Virus record (IMG/VR): IMGVR_UViG_3300003322_000121
Location: 1-29,479 of that record
DNA length: 29,479 nt
Reading direction: 5' to 3' (one strand)
Source: a virus
The notes under the pieces were generated by a model. That model did no database searches. It saw nothing but the letters and a program-made list of their open reading frames with translations, and was not told where the DNA came from. The position numbers and the translations under genes were made by a program. The number at the start of each line of letters is the position of its first letter. The stretch's first letter is position 1. This document shows positions 1-8,153 of this stretch, piece by piece.

Positions 1-2
1 GC

Positions 3-134
3 AAGTGCGCCCGCTACAAGGCCGAGCTCCCGAAGCAGTGGGCTCGGCTGTCCGACTTCTCGATGGGCATGTACTTCAACGGCCTGCAATGCGGGTTCTT
101 CGAGCACGTGCAGTACAGGGGCGGGAAGCGGTGA
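3..134 (+). CDS. Partial hypothetical phage protein (C-terminal 43 codons)
   Basis: An open frame enters from the left edge and stops at 132-134. The visible 43 residues start KCARYKAELPKQW and end VQYRGGKR, with cysteines at the first KC and in LQC. I do not recognise the family. It lies 18 bases upstream of the replication-initiator-like gene on the same strand, so it is probably the last part of an early-region gene. The start codon is outside the window. The composition (Arg, Gly and aromatic residues, no membrane segment) gives no function. Confidence 0.6.
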   Translation, partial: KCARYKAELPKQWARLSDFSMGMYFNGLQCGFFEHVQYRGGKR

Positions 135-152
135 ATAAAGGACGGCCTGCAC

Positions 153-1076
153 ATGCGTGACTACTCAAAGGTCTCCCCGCAGTTCTGGACCGGCGAGACG
201 GGCCGCGCTCTCAAGAAAGCCGGCCCTGAGGCGGTCGTCGTCGGCCTGTACCTCATGACGTGCCAGCACGCCAACATGCTCGGGCTGTACTACCTGAGCG
301 AAACGTACATCGCTGTCGACACCGGGTTGGGCTTGGAAGGGGCTTCGAAGGGGCTCCAAAGGGCCTGCGAAGCGGGGTTCTGTTCCTACGACAGGGGCTC
401 CGAAGTGGTATGGGTGCATGAGATGGCCCGCTTCCAAGTGGGTGACAGCCTCGATGCCAAGGACAACCGATGCAAGGGCATCCAACGCGAGTACGACAGC
501 CTCCCAGAAAACCCGTTCTTGCATGCCTTCTTTCAGAGGTACAGCGCCGCTTTTCACCTCACTTCTGATCGCGGCAAATCGAAGGGGCTGGCAAGGGGCT
601 CCAAAGCCCCTCCGAAGCCAGGAACAGGAACAGGAACAGGAGATAGAGCAGGAGCAGGAGCAGGAGCAAGAACACGAGCAGGAGCAGGAATTGATTCCGG
701 CGAGGCTCGCGCCATCGCCGGGCCGAAGGGCTCCGAGGTCTGGCGGTCCTACTCCGCGGCCTACGCCGAGCGCTATGGAGCGGAGCCGGTGAGGAACGCC
801 AAGGTCAACTCCCAGCTGGCGAAGCTCGTCGACCTGCTCGGCGCCGACGAAGCGCCTGCCGTCGCAGCGCACTACCTTGGCAGCCAGAACGCCCTCTACG
901 TCAACGCCGGCCATTGCACCGACCTGCTGGTGCGCGATGCGTCGAAGCTCCGCACCGAGTGGGCCACTGGCCGCAACGGGCATCGACGCGATGCCATCGA
1001 AGCCGACCGCATCAGCGCAACCGGGGCCATGTGGGGCCGGATCGCCGAAACCCTGAAAACCGAACAGGTGCAGTGA
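153..1076 (+). CDS. Phage replication initiator-like protein (replication protein O / DnaD-type role)
   Basis: A 307-residue protein. The N-terminal 130 residues (MRDYSKVSPQFWTGETG, then HANMLGLYYLSETYIA, VWVHEMARFQVGDSL and EYDSLPENPF) match a family common in early regions of proteobacterial phages and annotated as replication protein or hypothetical. Residues about 155-180 form a low-complexity Gly-Thr/Gly-Ala linker made by a hexanucleotide repeat. The C-terminal 100 residues (SYSAAYAERYG, RNAKVNSQL, LLVRDASKLRTEWATG) resemble the C-terminal module shared by many phage replication proteins. The ATG follows AAAGGA with about ten bases of spacing. The likely job is origin recognition before helicase loading. 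The family match is from memory of sequence pattern, and the exact biochemical role is inferred. Confidence 0.7.
   Translation: MRDYSKVSPQFWTGETGRALKKAGPEAVVVGLYLMTCQHANMLGLYYLSETYIAVDTGLGLEGASKGLQRACEAGFCSYDRGSEVVWVHEMARFQVGDSLDAKDNRCKGIQREYDSLPENPFLHAFFQRYSAAFHLTSDRGKSKGLARGSKAPPKPGTGTGTGDRAGAGAGARTRAGAGIDSGEARAIAGPKGSEVWRSYSAAYAERYGAEPVRNAKVNSQLAKLVDLLGADEAPAVAAHYLGSQNALYVNAGHCTDLLVRDASKLRTEWATGRNGHRRDAIEADRISATGAMWGRIAETLKTEQVQ
619..690 (+). repeat. Degenerate hexanucleotide tandem repeat (CAGGAR), 12 units, inside the replication gene
   Basis: Twelve contiguous six-base units run CAGGAA x3, CAGGAG, ATAGAG, CAGGAG x3, CAAGAA, CACGAG, CAGGAG, CAGGAA. In the gene's reading frame they encode alternating Gly-Thr then Gly-Ala with a few Asp/Arg interruptions. 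In the +1 frame they encode alternating Gln-Glu. Six-base changes keep the frame, so copy-number change would alter linker length only. Confidence 0.9.
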
Positions 1077-1648
1077 TGGACCGAACGACCGAACTCGTCC
1101 AAGCCCTCGCCGTCACGGCAGAGATTACCGGATCGAACCTCTCCGACGCCGCGGCGACGGTGATGGCTCGCGACCTGATGGCCTACCCGCACGGCCAGAT
1201 CCTCGCGGCGCTGTCGCGCTGCCGGCGCGAGCTCCGCACCCGCCTGACGCCGGCCGAGGTGCTGGCGCGCATCGACGACGGCAGGCCTGGGCCGCAAGAG
1301 GCGTGGGCCATGATCCCGCAGAACGAGGCCGATTCGGTCGTCTGGTCCGAGGAGATGGCCCAAGCCTGGGGCAAGACCCGCCACACCGACAACAAGGCCG
1401 CGCAGAAAGCGGCGTTCTGCGAGGTGTACGCGCGGCTCGTTTCAGACGCCAGAGCAGCAGGGCAGCCGCCGAAGTGGACGCCGAGCCTCGGCCACGACGC
1501 ACGGACGCGCGAATCGGCGATCACCGAAGCCGTGAAGCTCGGCCGGCTGTCCGCTGAGCACGCGGCTGACCTGCTGCCGTACACACCGAAGGCCGAACTC
1601 CTGCGGCTGGCAGGCAAGGCTGTGCAACTCATCGGGAGCGACAAGTGA
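1076..1648 (+). CDS. Conserved phage protein paired with the replication initiator (possible helicase-loader position)
   Basis: A 190-residue protein. The ATG at 1076 overlaps the upstream stop (ATGA), so it is translationally coupled to the initiator gene. The longer frame upstream of 1076 overlaps that gene and is not needed. The sequence is helical, with the patterns LSRCRRELRTRLTPAEVLARI, DGRPGPQEAWAM and LGRLSAEHAADLLPY, which I recognise as a family regularly following this type of replication gene. No Walker motif is visible, so it is not itself an ATPase. Its place matches that of lambda P or a helicase loader, but that role is inferred from order only. Confidence 0.6.
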   Translation: MDRTTELVQALAVTAEITGSNLSDAAATVMARDLMAYPHGQILAALSRCRRELRTRLTPAEVLARIDDGRPGPQEAWAMIPQNEADSVVWSEEMAQAWGKTRHTDNKAAQKAAFCEVYARLVSDARAAGQPPKWTPSLGHDARTRESAITEAVKLGRLSAEHAADLLPYTPKAELLRLAGKAVQLIGSDK

Positions 1649-2169
1649 CCGGCACGAAGGTTGGCCGCGTGAGCATCGCGCACCGGCTCATCGCCTACAT
1701 GCAGGGGCGCGAGCATGTCAGCGCGCTCGAGGTTGCGCAGGCGCTCGGCGAGGAGCGCACGGCCGTAGCAAAAGCATTCCGCCGGCTCAGGGCCTGCGGT
1801 GTCGTCGTCATCTCGAAGACCGGCAAGCATGGCGGCAGCGGCAACCCGAAGGCGCCGGTGCTGTTTTTCACGCTCACCGGCAAGGCCTACGAGACGCGCC
1901 GAGCGCCTCCGCGCGAGCCCAAGCCAGCGAAGCCGAAGGCGACGTCGAAGGCGCGCGCGCCGACTGCGGCGCAGAAGGAAGGCAAGTCGAAGATTGCTGC
2001 CAGTACGCCGCGGGCGCAGCTGGTGTATGGCGACGTCATCGTGCCGCCGACGGTCAAGGTGACGCTGTGCCCGAGCGGCCGCGACTTCCGATTCACGTGC
2101 CGGCCGGAGGAGGTGACGGGCGTCATCACGGCGGACTGGCGCGCTCGTCGCCTGCTGGAGCACATGTGA
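1645..2169 (+). CDS. Winged-helix-type DNA-binding protein with basic linker
   Basis: A 174-residue protein starting at a GTG that overlaps the upstream stop (GTGA). Residues about 8-75 (HRLIAYMQ, VSALEVAQALGEERTAVAKAFRRL, GVVVISKTG, VLFFTLTGKAYE) have the helix, recognition-helix and wing pattern of MarR/winged-HTH folds. Residues about 80-120 are a Lys/Ala/Pro-rich linker (KPAKPKATSKARAP), typical of a disordered basic tether. The C-terminal 50 residues (VTLCPSGRDFRFTCRPEEV) form a small unrecognised domain with two cysteines. A transcriptional or replication accessory role is likely. The specific target is unknown. Confidence 0.6.
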   Translation: MTGTKVGRVSIAHRLIAYMQGREHVSALEVAQALGEERTAVAKAFRRLRACGVVVISKTGKHGGSGNPKAPVLFFTLTGKAYETRRAPPREPKPAKPKATSKARAPTAAQKEGKSKIAASTPRAQLVYGDVIVPPTVKVTLCPSGRDFRFTCRPEEVTGVITADWRARRLLEHM

Positions 2170-2399
2170 GCGTATCCGTCACCAAACCGCTATCGCGCAA
2201 GCAACTGCGCGTGGTGGAGCTCGTTGCTCAAGGCCGCATGAACAAAGAAATCGCGGCCGAACTCGGCACTGGAATGGGAGGCGTCATCAGCCATCTCAAG
2301 GAGATCCAGTCCAAGGCAGGCCCAGGAGAGATCCGTGATGGCTGCGCCCGCAGTTTCGCGATCTGGTGCTGGCGGTACCTGCAGGGGGTGCGGGCGTGA
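2166..2399 (+). CDS. Small LuxR/GerE-type helix-turn-helix protein
   Basis: A 77-residue protein starting at GTG 2166, overlapping the previous stop (GTGA). The in-frame ATG farther upstream lies inside the preceding gene. Residues about 8-52 follow the GerE pattern closely: LSRKQLRVVELVAQGRMNKE, then IAAELG and VISHLKEIQSKAG. Nothing else is present: no receiver or ligand-binding domain. A stand-alone GerE domain just before the terminase genes could act as a late-gene activator, but no binding site was identified. Confidence 0.7.
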   Translation: MSVSVTKPLSRKQLRVVELVAQGRMNKEIAAELGTGMGGVISHLKEIQSKAGPGEIRDGCARSFAIWCWRYLQGVRA

Positions 2400-2761
2400 T
2401 CCTGATCCCTCTGCGCACATCCTCCGGACTCAACATGCGCGAGCACTGGACCGCGAAGGCCCGCCGCGTCAAGCGTGAGCGCACCATCGTTGGGTTGGCC
2501 CTCATGGGAAAGAAGAAGCCGGCTATCCCGTGCAGCGTGCTGCTCACCCGCGTCGCTCCGAGCAACGGGCTGGACGATGACAACCTCGTTTCAGGGCTCA
2601 AAGCCGTCCGCGATGAAGTCGCAGCGTGGATAGGTGTTGACGACAAGCTGTCGTCTCTCGTGCGCTACCGCTACGCGCAGAAGCGCGGGCCATGGGGCGT
2701 CGAGATCACGTTCGGGCCGCCGGTCAGGACGGGCGATGTCGCCGTGGAGATCGCAGCATGA
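2396..2761 (+). CDS. rusA-like: RusA-like Holliday-junction resolvase
   Basis: A 121-residue protein, GTG start at 2396 overlapping the upstream stop (GTGA). It has the RusA family hallmarks: a central LDDDNLVSGLKAVRDEVAAW segment, whose acidic DDDN cluster supplies metal ligands in RusA, followed by IGVDDKLS. N-terminal MREHWTAKARRVKRER is the usual basic region, and the length suits the family. In lambdoid phages RusA-type enzymes cut four-way junctions to resolve recombination and replication intermediates before packaging, which fits its place just ahead of the terminase. Some family members are annotated only as hypothetical. Confidence 0.75.
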   Translation: MILIPLRTSSGLNMREHWTAKARRVKRERTIVGLALMGKKKPAIPCSVLLTRVAPSNGLDDDNLVSGLKAVRDEVAAWIGVDDKLSSLVRYRYAQKRGPWGVEITFGPPVRTGDVAVEIAA

Positions 2762-2988
2762 CCTGCGCCGACTGCCAAGCCGCCCAGGCCAACCCACATC
2801 ACGCCACGTTCGCCGGCTCCTGCGACGACTGCGCAGCCCGCATGCTCGCGCACAGCCATGAGGCGAGGGAGGCAAGGTCGCTCGGCCAGGTAACGCCGTC
2901 ATATCGCCGCGCTCTCGGCAATGCGTTCGGATCGGCGTGGCGAGAAGGACATGAGCGCGTCAGGCAATGGGCGCAGCGTCTGAAGTAG
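2758..2988 (+). CDS. Small zinc-ribbon-like hypothetical protein
   Basis: A 76-residue protein, ATG at 2758 overlapping the resolvase stop (ATGA). Two cysteine pairs near the N-terminus (CADC at 3-6 and CDDC at 22-25) suggest a single structural zinc site. The rest is a basic helical tail rich in Arg and Ala (SYRRALGNAFGSAWREGHER). It is the last gene before a ten-base gap and the terminase. Its function is unknown, and such small Cys4 proteins are common in phage early regions. Confidence 0.55.
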   Translation: MTCADCQAAQANPHHATFAGSCDDCAARMLAHSHEAREARSLGQVTPSYRRALGNAFGSAWREGHERVRQWAQRLK

Positions 2989-2998
2989 GGGCACAGAG

Positions 2999-3265
2999 AT
3001 GGCAAAGGGCATGAAGACAGGAGGGCGTCAGAAAGGGACGCCGAACAAGGTGACCCGCGAGTTGCGGGAGATGGTGCTCGAGGCGCTGGACTGCGCCGGC
3101 GGCGTGAAGTACCTGACAGAGAGGGCGAACGACCCAAGAACGGCCAGCGCGTTCCTTTCGCTCGTGGGAAAGGTACTGCCAATGCAGATCACCGGATCCA
3201 ACGGCGGGCCGGTGATCGCGCGGGTTGAACTCGTCCCGATGACGAATGCAGACAGCAAGGGTTGA
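2999..3265 (+). CDS. terS: Putative small terminase subunit (DNA recognition for packaging)
   Basis: An 88-residue protein with a good AGGGG site seven bases before the ATG. The start MAKGMKTGGRQKGTPNKVTR is a basic tail common in phage proteins encoded just before the large terminase. A short helical stretch follows (ELREMVLEALDCAGGVKYL), then GKVLPMQITG, also a recurring terminase-small-subunit ending. It is shorter than the usual 150-180 residues, so it may be only a core. The large terminase overlaps its 3' end by 20 bases. Role assigned from pattern plus position. The pac or cos site would be expected near here but is not identifiable by eye. Confidence 0.6.
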   Translation: MAKGMKTGGRQKGTPNKVTRELREMVLEALDCAGGVKYLTERANDPRTASAFLSLVGKVLPMQITGSNGGPVIARVELVPMTNADSKG

Positions 3266-4553
3266 GCTTCCTCCAAAGCTGATCCCGGTTTTCTCGGGAG
3301 AAGCTGACACCCGCTGGTCCTGCGGAGGCCGCGGGAGCGCAAAGACGCGCTCGTTCGCCACTATGGCCGCGGTGTACGGCTACCGCTACGGCGCCCAAGG
3401 CATCAGCGGAATCGTCGTCTGCGCGCGCCAGTTCATGAACTCGCTGGCCGATTCGTCGCTCGAGGAGTGCAAGCGCGCGATCGAGGCTGAACCTTGGCTG
3501 AGCGCCTACTACGACGTGGGCGAGAACTACATCAAGAGCCGCGACGGCCGTATCTCGTTCGCCTTCTCAGGGCTGGATCGCAACATCCTGTCCATCAAGT
3601 CAAAGGGCCGCATCCTCGTGCTGTGGGTGGACGAGGCCGAGCCGGTCACCGATGCGGCATGGGACATCGTGATCCCGACGCTTCGTGAGGAGGGCTCGGA
3701 CTGGAACGCCGAGCTGTGGGTGACGTGGAATCCAGCGAGGAAGACGGCGCCGGTTGAATCTCGCTTCCGATACAGCAAAGATCCTCGTTGCAAGGGCGTC
3801 GAACTCAACTGGCGCGACAACCCGAAGTTTCCCGCCATCCTCGAACGCAAGCGGCTCGCGCATCTCGCAGAGCGCCCGGACACCTACGGCCACGTGTGGG
3901 AGGGTGAGTACGCCACGGTCGTGGAGGGCGCGTACTACGCCAAGTGCCTGACCGAAGCGAAGCTCCAGGGCCGTATCGGCAAGGTTGGCCCCGACCCGCT
4001 GATGACTTACAGGGCGTTCGTCGACATCGGCGGGACGGGCGCGAAGGCTGATGCGTTCTCGATGTGGATCGCACAGTTCATCGGGCTCGAAATCCGCGTG
4101 CTCGACTACTACGAGGCCGTGGGCCAGCCGCTGGCGACACACCTCGCGTGGATGAGATCCAAGGGCTACACGCCCGAGCGGTGCCAGATCTGGCTGCCCC
4201 ACGACGGCGCGACGCAGGACAAGGTGCATGACGTGTCCTATGAATCCTCGATGCGTCAGGCGGGCTACACGGTCACCGTCGTGCCGAACCAGGGCAAGGG
4301 CGCAGCGAAAGCGCGCATCGAGGCCGGGCGAAGGTTGTTCCCGTCCTGCTGGTTCGACGAGGAAAAGACCGAAGCCGGTCGCGCCGCTCTAGGCTGGTAC
4401 CACGAGAAGCGCGACGAAGACCGCGGGATCGGTCTCGGCCCTGAGCACGATTGGTCAAGTCACGCGGCAGATGCGTTCGGCCTGCTGTGCATCGCCTACG
4501 AGCCCCCGAAGGCATCCAAGCCCCTCAATATCAACAGGAGATTCGTCCGATGA
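3246..4553 (+). CDS. terL: Large terminase subunit (PBSX/Terminase_3 type ATPase-nuclease)
   Basis: A 435-residue packaging motor protein. The Walker A-like motif GGRGSAKT is at residues 27-34, Walker B LVLWVDEAE has D129 and E130, and the coupling motif VTWNP is at 159-163. The C-terminal RNase H-like nuclease shows three acidic positions: D260 in FVDIGG, D320 in LPHDG, and D402/D409 in the HDWSSHAADAFG segment. This is the normal order and length for PBSX-type large terminases, which cut concatemers and pump DNA through the portal. The ATG at 3246 overlaps the terS frame by 20 bases, while the GGRGSAKT region needs a start no later than this, so it is the natural start. Confidence 0.95.
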   Translation: MQTARVELPPKLIPVFSGEADTRWSCGGRGSAKTRSFATMAAVYGYRYGAQGISGIVVCARQFMNSLADSSLEECKRAIEAEPWLSAYYDVGENYIKSRDGRISFAFSGLDRNILSIKSKGRILVLWVDEAEPVTDAAWDIVIPTLREEGSDWNAELWVTWNPARKTAPVESRFRYSKDPRCKGVELNWRDNPKFPAILERKRLAHLAERPDTYGHVWEGEYATVVEGAYYAKCLTEAKLQGRIGKVGPDPLMTYRAFVDIGGTGAKADAFSMWIAQFIGLEIRVLDYYEAVGQPLATHLAWMRSKGYTPERCQIWLPHDGATQDKVHDVSYESSMRQAGYTVTVVPNQGKGAAKARIEAGRRLFPSCWFDEEKTEAGRAALGWYHEKRDEDRGIGLGPEHDWSSHAADAFGLLCIAYEPPKASKPLNINRRFVR

Positions 4554-4819
4554 CGACCGAAGAACGGATTGCAGACCTGCTGGCCCTTGCGGCGCCGCTG
4601 AGGGAGATGCACGACGACGACCCTGCAAAAGAGCCGCTGGGCGGGATCATCGATCAGATCAACCGCCTTCGGGAGCAGCAGGACAAGGAGCGTCGTTTGA
4701 GCCGGCCAGAGGCCCCGGAACTTTCGGTGCGAGAGAAGCTGGAAGCCGCCGGGATCAAGGTCGATAAGCGCTGGAGCGATGCGCGCTGCCATGCGGAGCT
4801 TGAGAAGGCCAAGAAATGA
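4550..4819 (+). CDS. Small HeH/SAP-like hypothetical protein between terminase and portal
   Basis: An 89-residue protein, ATG overlapping the terL stop (ATGA). The N-terminal half is acidic and helical (ERIADLLALAAPLREM), with a basic coil (INRLREQQDKERRL). The C-terminal 28 residues (VREKLEAAGIKVDKRWSDAR and LEKAKK) resemble the short helix-extended-loop-helix (HeH/LEM) motif found at the ends of many phage proteins. Located between terL and portal, it may be a packaging accessory or DNA-binding peptide, but function is not established. Confidence 0.55.
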   Translation: MTTEERIADLLALAAPLREMHDDDPAKEPLGGIIDQINRLREQQDKERRLSRPEAPELSVREKLEAAGIKVDKRWSDARCHAELEKAKK

Positions 4820-6888
4820 AGATGACCGACGAAGAGTTGCGCTCTTGGATCGAGCGCCAGGAAAGCAGGGCGAAGCGGCCAGAAGTCGCCTACGAGCAGG
4901 CGATGGCGATGGACTACTACCTTCGTCGCCCGTTCGGCAACGAGGAAGACGGCCGCTCGCAGGTCATCAGCTCCGACGTGTGGGACGTGGTGGAGGGGAT
5001 GACCCCCATCATCCTGAAGCCGTTCGTCTCGTCGTCTGATGTGGTGCAGTTCAACCCCGTCGGTCCTGAGGATGAGGAGGCCGCAAAGCAGGAGACGGAC
5101 TACCTGAACTACGTCGTCACGCAGCGCAACGACAGCTTTATCCAGTTGACCGCTCTGGCGAAAGCCGGCCTGCTGCAGAAGAACGGCATCGCGAAGTACT
5201 GGTGGGACACCACCCGTCGGGTGTCGATCAGGACGCTCGAAGGGCTGACTGACGACGAATACACGTCGATCGTCAACGACGACGAGGTGACCGTGCTCGA
5301 GCACACGTCTACGCAGGCGATGCTGATGGATATGCCCATCACGCTCCATGACGTGAAGATCCGCCGGGTGGAGAAGGAGGGCTGCGCGAAGTACAAGGTC
5401 GTTCCTCCCGAGCAGTTCCGGATCGTCGGTGACGATCCCAATCCGCAGAACTCGTCCTTCGTTCAGCACATCGAGCCGAAAACGATCTCCGACCTCCGGG
5501 AGATGGGCTACGACGTGCCAGACGACATCGCGGACACGTCGACCGAAGACCCGACGCTGGAGGCGACCTACGCCGCGCGCGCACAGAACCGTGATGCCAT
5601 GGCGACGCTCGACGATGGACGGGGGAATCCTGCAACCCGCGAGGTGTGGTTCAAAGAGACTTACGCCAGGGTCGACTATGACGGCGACGGCGTGGCCGAG
5701 CTCCGCCGGATCTGTCAGGTTGGTTCGACCATCCTCGCCAACGACGAGATCGAGGAGATCCAGTTTGTCGGCTGGACGCCTTACCAGCAGCTTTTCCAGT
5801 TCGACGGAAGGTGTCCTGCTGACGAAGCGATCGAGATCCAGGACATCAAGTCCACGCTGTGGCGGCAGAACCTCGACAACATCTACACGATCAACAACAA
5901 CCGGGTGTTCGCGGGAAACCGGGTCAACCTCGATGATCTGCTGGATAACCAGATCGCGGGCGTTGTCCGGGTGGACTCCGATGTGGTCGGCAACCAGGTG
6001 CAGGCCCTGCCAATCACGCCGCTCGGCCCGGTGATCCAGCCGGCGATCGAGTACGCGGACAGCGTGAAGGAAAACCGCACCGGCTTCACCCGCTACAACC
6101 AAGGCATGGACGCCGACAGCCTGAACAAGACGGCGACGGGCGTGCGGCTGATCCAGCAGGCGGGCAACGAGCGGGTTGCGCTGATCCAGCGCGCGATGGC
6201 AGAGCAGGCGATCAAGCCGCTGATGCTTGGGCTGCACAGGCTTTGCAGAAGCCATGCCACCAAGGCCGAGACCGTACGCCTCCGCGGCAAGTGGGTGCAG
6301 ATCGACCCTCGGACTTGGGCTCAGCGGTATGACATGACCGTCTCCGTTGGCCTCGGGACCATGGACAAGTCGATGGAGCTGCAGGCTCAACAGCAGCTGA
6401 TCGGCATGCAGACCGGGCTCGCTCAGGCGGGCATCTGCACGCCGGAGAACATGTACAACGCCGCAACCAAGTTCGTCGAACTGATGGGCGAGAAGAACGC
6501 AGACAAGTACTTCACTCACCCGCAGAAGATGCCGCCTCCTCCCGATCCGACGCAGAACCCCGAGATCATGCTGAAGATCAAGGAGGCGCAGCAGAAGGAC
6601 CGGGAGTTGGACCAGCACGATCGTGAACTGGATCAACTCGATGCCCGCTTCGGCCTCGACGCCAGGAACGCGGAGCTTGACGCGCTTGAGCGCCACCAGC
6701 GGCTGACGATGGAAGTGGCGAGCCACGAGCGCGAGATGACCGCTCCGGCGCCGACCGACCTTCAGGCAGAGCAGCAAGCCCATTCACAGGCGCTTGACAT
6801 GCGCAAGCAGGAAATGGCCGAGCGGGGCCAGGAGCACAGCCAGCAGATGGCGGAAGCCGCATTGGAGGCCGACGATGGACAAGCATGA
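4816..6888 (+). CDS. Portal protein, P22 gp1-like
   Basis: A 690-residue protein, close to the length of the P22 portal (about 725). N-terminal RRPFGNEEDGRSQVISSDV at about 37-55, then PILKPFVSSSDVVQFNPVG and LLQKNGIAKYWW are characteristic of the P22-portal family. The C-terminal 130 residues, after MPPPPDPTQNP, are charged and Gln-rich (repeats of DRELDQ and QEHSQQMAEAALE), probably a coiled barrel or tail as in long portals. Twelve copies would form the DNA channel at one capsid vertex and the docking site for terminase and then the adaptor. The start overlaps the upstream stop (ATGA). Confidence 0.92.
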   Translation: MKMTDEELRSWIERQESRAKRPEVAYEQAMAMDYYLRRPFGNEEDGRSQVISSDVWDVVEGMTPIILKPFVSSSDVVQFNPVGPEDEEAAKQETDYLNYVVTQRNDSFIQLTALAKAGLLQKNGIAKYWWDTTRRVSIRTLEGLTDDEYTSIVNDDEVTVLEHTSTQAMLMDMPITLHDVKIRRVEKEGCAKYKVVPPEQFRIVGDDPNPQNSSFVQHIEPKTISDLREMGYDVPDDIADTSTEDPTLEATYAARAQNRDAMATLDDGRGNPATREVWFKETYARVDYDGDGVAELRRICQVGSTILANDEIEEIQFVGWTPYQQLFQFDGRCPADEAIEIQDIKSTLWRQNLDNIYTINNNRVFAGNRVNLDDLLDNQIAGVVRVDSDVVGNQVQALPITPLGPVIQPAIEYADSVKENRTGFTRYNQGMDADSLNKTATGVRLIQQAGNERVALIQRAMAEQAIKPLMLGLHRLCRSHATKAETVRLRGKWVQIDPRTWAQRYDMTVSVGLGTMDKSMELQAQQQLIGMQTGLAQAGICTPENMYNAATKFVELMGEKNADKYFTHPQKMPPPPDPTQNPEIMLKIKEAQQKDRELDQHDRELDQLDARFGLDARNAELDALERHQRLTMEVASHEREMTAPAPTDLQAEQQAHSQALDMRKQEMAERGQEHSQQMAEAALEADDGQA

Positions 6889-7198
6889 AGCCGCGATGCA
6901 AAGGGGCGAAGAGGCCTCCCGCATTCTCAACAGCGAACTGTTCACCCGGGCGTTCGAGGACGTGCGAACAGCGCTCCTGAAGCAATGGGAGCAGATGCCG
7001 GTAGGCGACACGGAAGACGCTCAGGACATCCATCGCCGGCTGAAGTGCCTGCAGCAGGTCAAGACCGCTTTGGTGGAGCACATCCGCACCGGTCGGATGG
7101 CCGAGAAGGAGCTTTCCGCGATGGAGAAGGCCCGGCGCGCGGTAAGCGGCGCCATTCATCGAATGAATCCACTTGCACAGGCCAATAGGAACCGTTAA
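6875..7198 (+). CDS. Small conserved structural-region protein downstream of portal
   Basis: A 107-residue protein from ATG 6875, overlapping the end of the portal gene by 14 bases. It is all-helical and charged: AAMQRGEEASRILNSELFTR, then LLKQWEQMPVGDTEDAQDIH and a basic C-terminus. I recall similar short proteins directly after portal or before capsid genes in several phage groups, usually unnamed. It may be a head-assembly factor. No catalytic motif is visible. Confidence 0.6.
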   Translation: MDKHEAAMQRGEEASRILNSELFTRAFEDVRTALLKQWEQMPVGDTEDAQDIHRRLKCLQQVKTALVEHIRTGRMAEKELSAMEKARRAVSGAIHRMNPLAQANRNR

Positions 7199-7199
7199 T

Positions 7200-8153
7200 A
7201 TGCATGCTCAAGTCGATCAGCAACTCCAGGCGGATACGGAAGGTGCAACGCCTACCCCGGAGCCAGGAAGCGAAGACGAGGCGATTGCCCTGCTTAACCA
7301 GCGGGCACAGTCCAAAGCGGCGGACCAGGGTCAACTGACCGACGAGCCTGCAGAGGAACCGGAAGACGGGAACCAAGAAGGTGACCCCGGCGAAGGCGAC
7401 CCGCAGGAAGACCTCGACGAAGTTGAACTCGAAGGGAAGACCTATCGGCTTCCCAAGGCGGTCAAGGACGCTGTTCTTCGCAAAGCTGACTACTCCCGGC
7501 ACGTCCAGGAAGTCACCGCGCAGAAGAAGGACTACGCGCAGCGCATCGAAGCGGTCGAACTCATGGTGCAGGGCGCGCAGGAGTACGCCAAGGCTTTAGC
7601 CAAGGTGCACGAACTGGATGCCCAACTGAAGCAGTTCGAGACGGTCGACTTCGACAGGCTGGAGACCGAAGACCCGGCGAGGGCTTCCGTCTTGGCTCTG
7701 AGGCTCATGCGGCTTCAGCAGGCCCGCGAAAAAGCTGCCACCGACGCCCAGGGCGTTAGCAAGCAGCTCGCCGAGTCGAGGGCCAAGGATGTGAACGCCA
7801 AGCGGCAGGACATGTTCAAGGCACTCGCGAAGGACTTTCCGGGCGGCTGGACCGACGAGGCTGGCGCCAAGGTCACGAAGACAGCCCTTGCGCATGGCTG
7901 GACCGAGGCGGAACTCACGAGTCTTACCGACCCGCGGCTGGTGCTGATCCTTGAGAAGGCCAGGAAGTTCGACGCGATCCAAGAGGGACGCGCGAAAGCA
8001 CTGGACAAAGCCAAGGACGCACCGCCAGTGGCGAAACCGGGTGCGCCGCGCCGTGTCGATCAACGACAGGAAGCGCTGCAGCGGTTTCAGAAGACAGGCT
8101 CGCCTGATGACGCCATCGCGGTGTTTCAGGCAATGGCAGCGGCGCGACGTTGA
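7200..8153 (+). CDS. Scaffold-like head assembly protein
   Basis: A 317-residue protein. I chose ATG 7200 because AGGAACC lies upstream at suitable spacing; an in-frame ATG at 7173 would overlap the previous gene. The first 75 residues are very acidic (EEPEDGNQEGDPGEGDP). A motif LEGKTYRLPKAVKDAVLRKA with DYSRHVQEVTAQKK follows, seen in many phage scaffold or head-associated proteins; then coiled-coil sequence, and a basic Arg-rich C-terminus (APRRVDQRQEALQRF). Acidic N-terminus, long coil and basic end fit an internal scaffold that leaves before DNA packaging. The position immediately before the capsid gene supports it. No protease motif is visible. Confidence 0.75.
   Translation: MHAQVDQQLQADTEGATPTPEPGSEDEAIALLNQRAQSKAADQGQLTDEPAEEPEDGNQEGDPGEGDPQEDLDEVELEGKTYRLPKAVKDAVLRKADYSRHVQEVTAQKKDYAQRIEAVELMVQGAQEYAKALAKVHELDAQLKQFETVDFDRLETEDPARASVLALRLMRLQQAREKAATDAQGVSKQLAESRAKDVNAKRQDMFKALAKDFPGGWTDEAGAKVTKTALAHGWTEAELTSLTDPRLVLILEKARKFDAIQEGRAKALDKAKDAPPVAKPGAPRRVDQRQEALQRFQKTGSPDDAIAVFQAMAAARR

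Noticed and set aside
418-792. Gln-Glu repeat frame overlapping the replication gene
   Set aside because: It has no upstream site and no plausible protein outside the repeat. The surrounding conserved sequence is in the frame of the 307-residue protein.
4654-6783. Minus-strand open frame of about 700 codons opposite the portal gene
   Set aside because: It is the antisense shadow of the portal gene. It is rich in Arg, Leu, His and Val with no recognisable domain, as expected from high-GC codon bias, while the + frame is an unmistakable portal.
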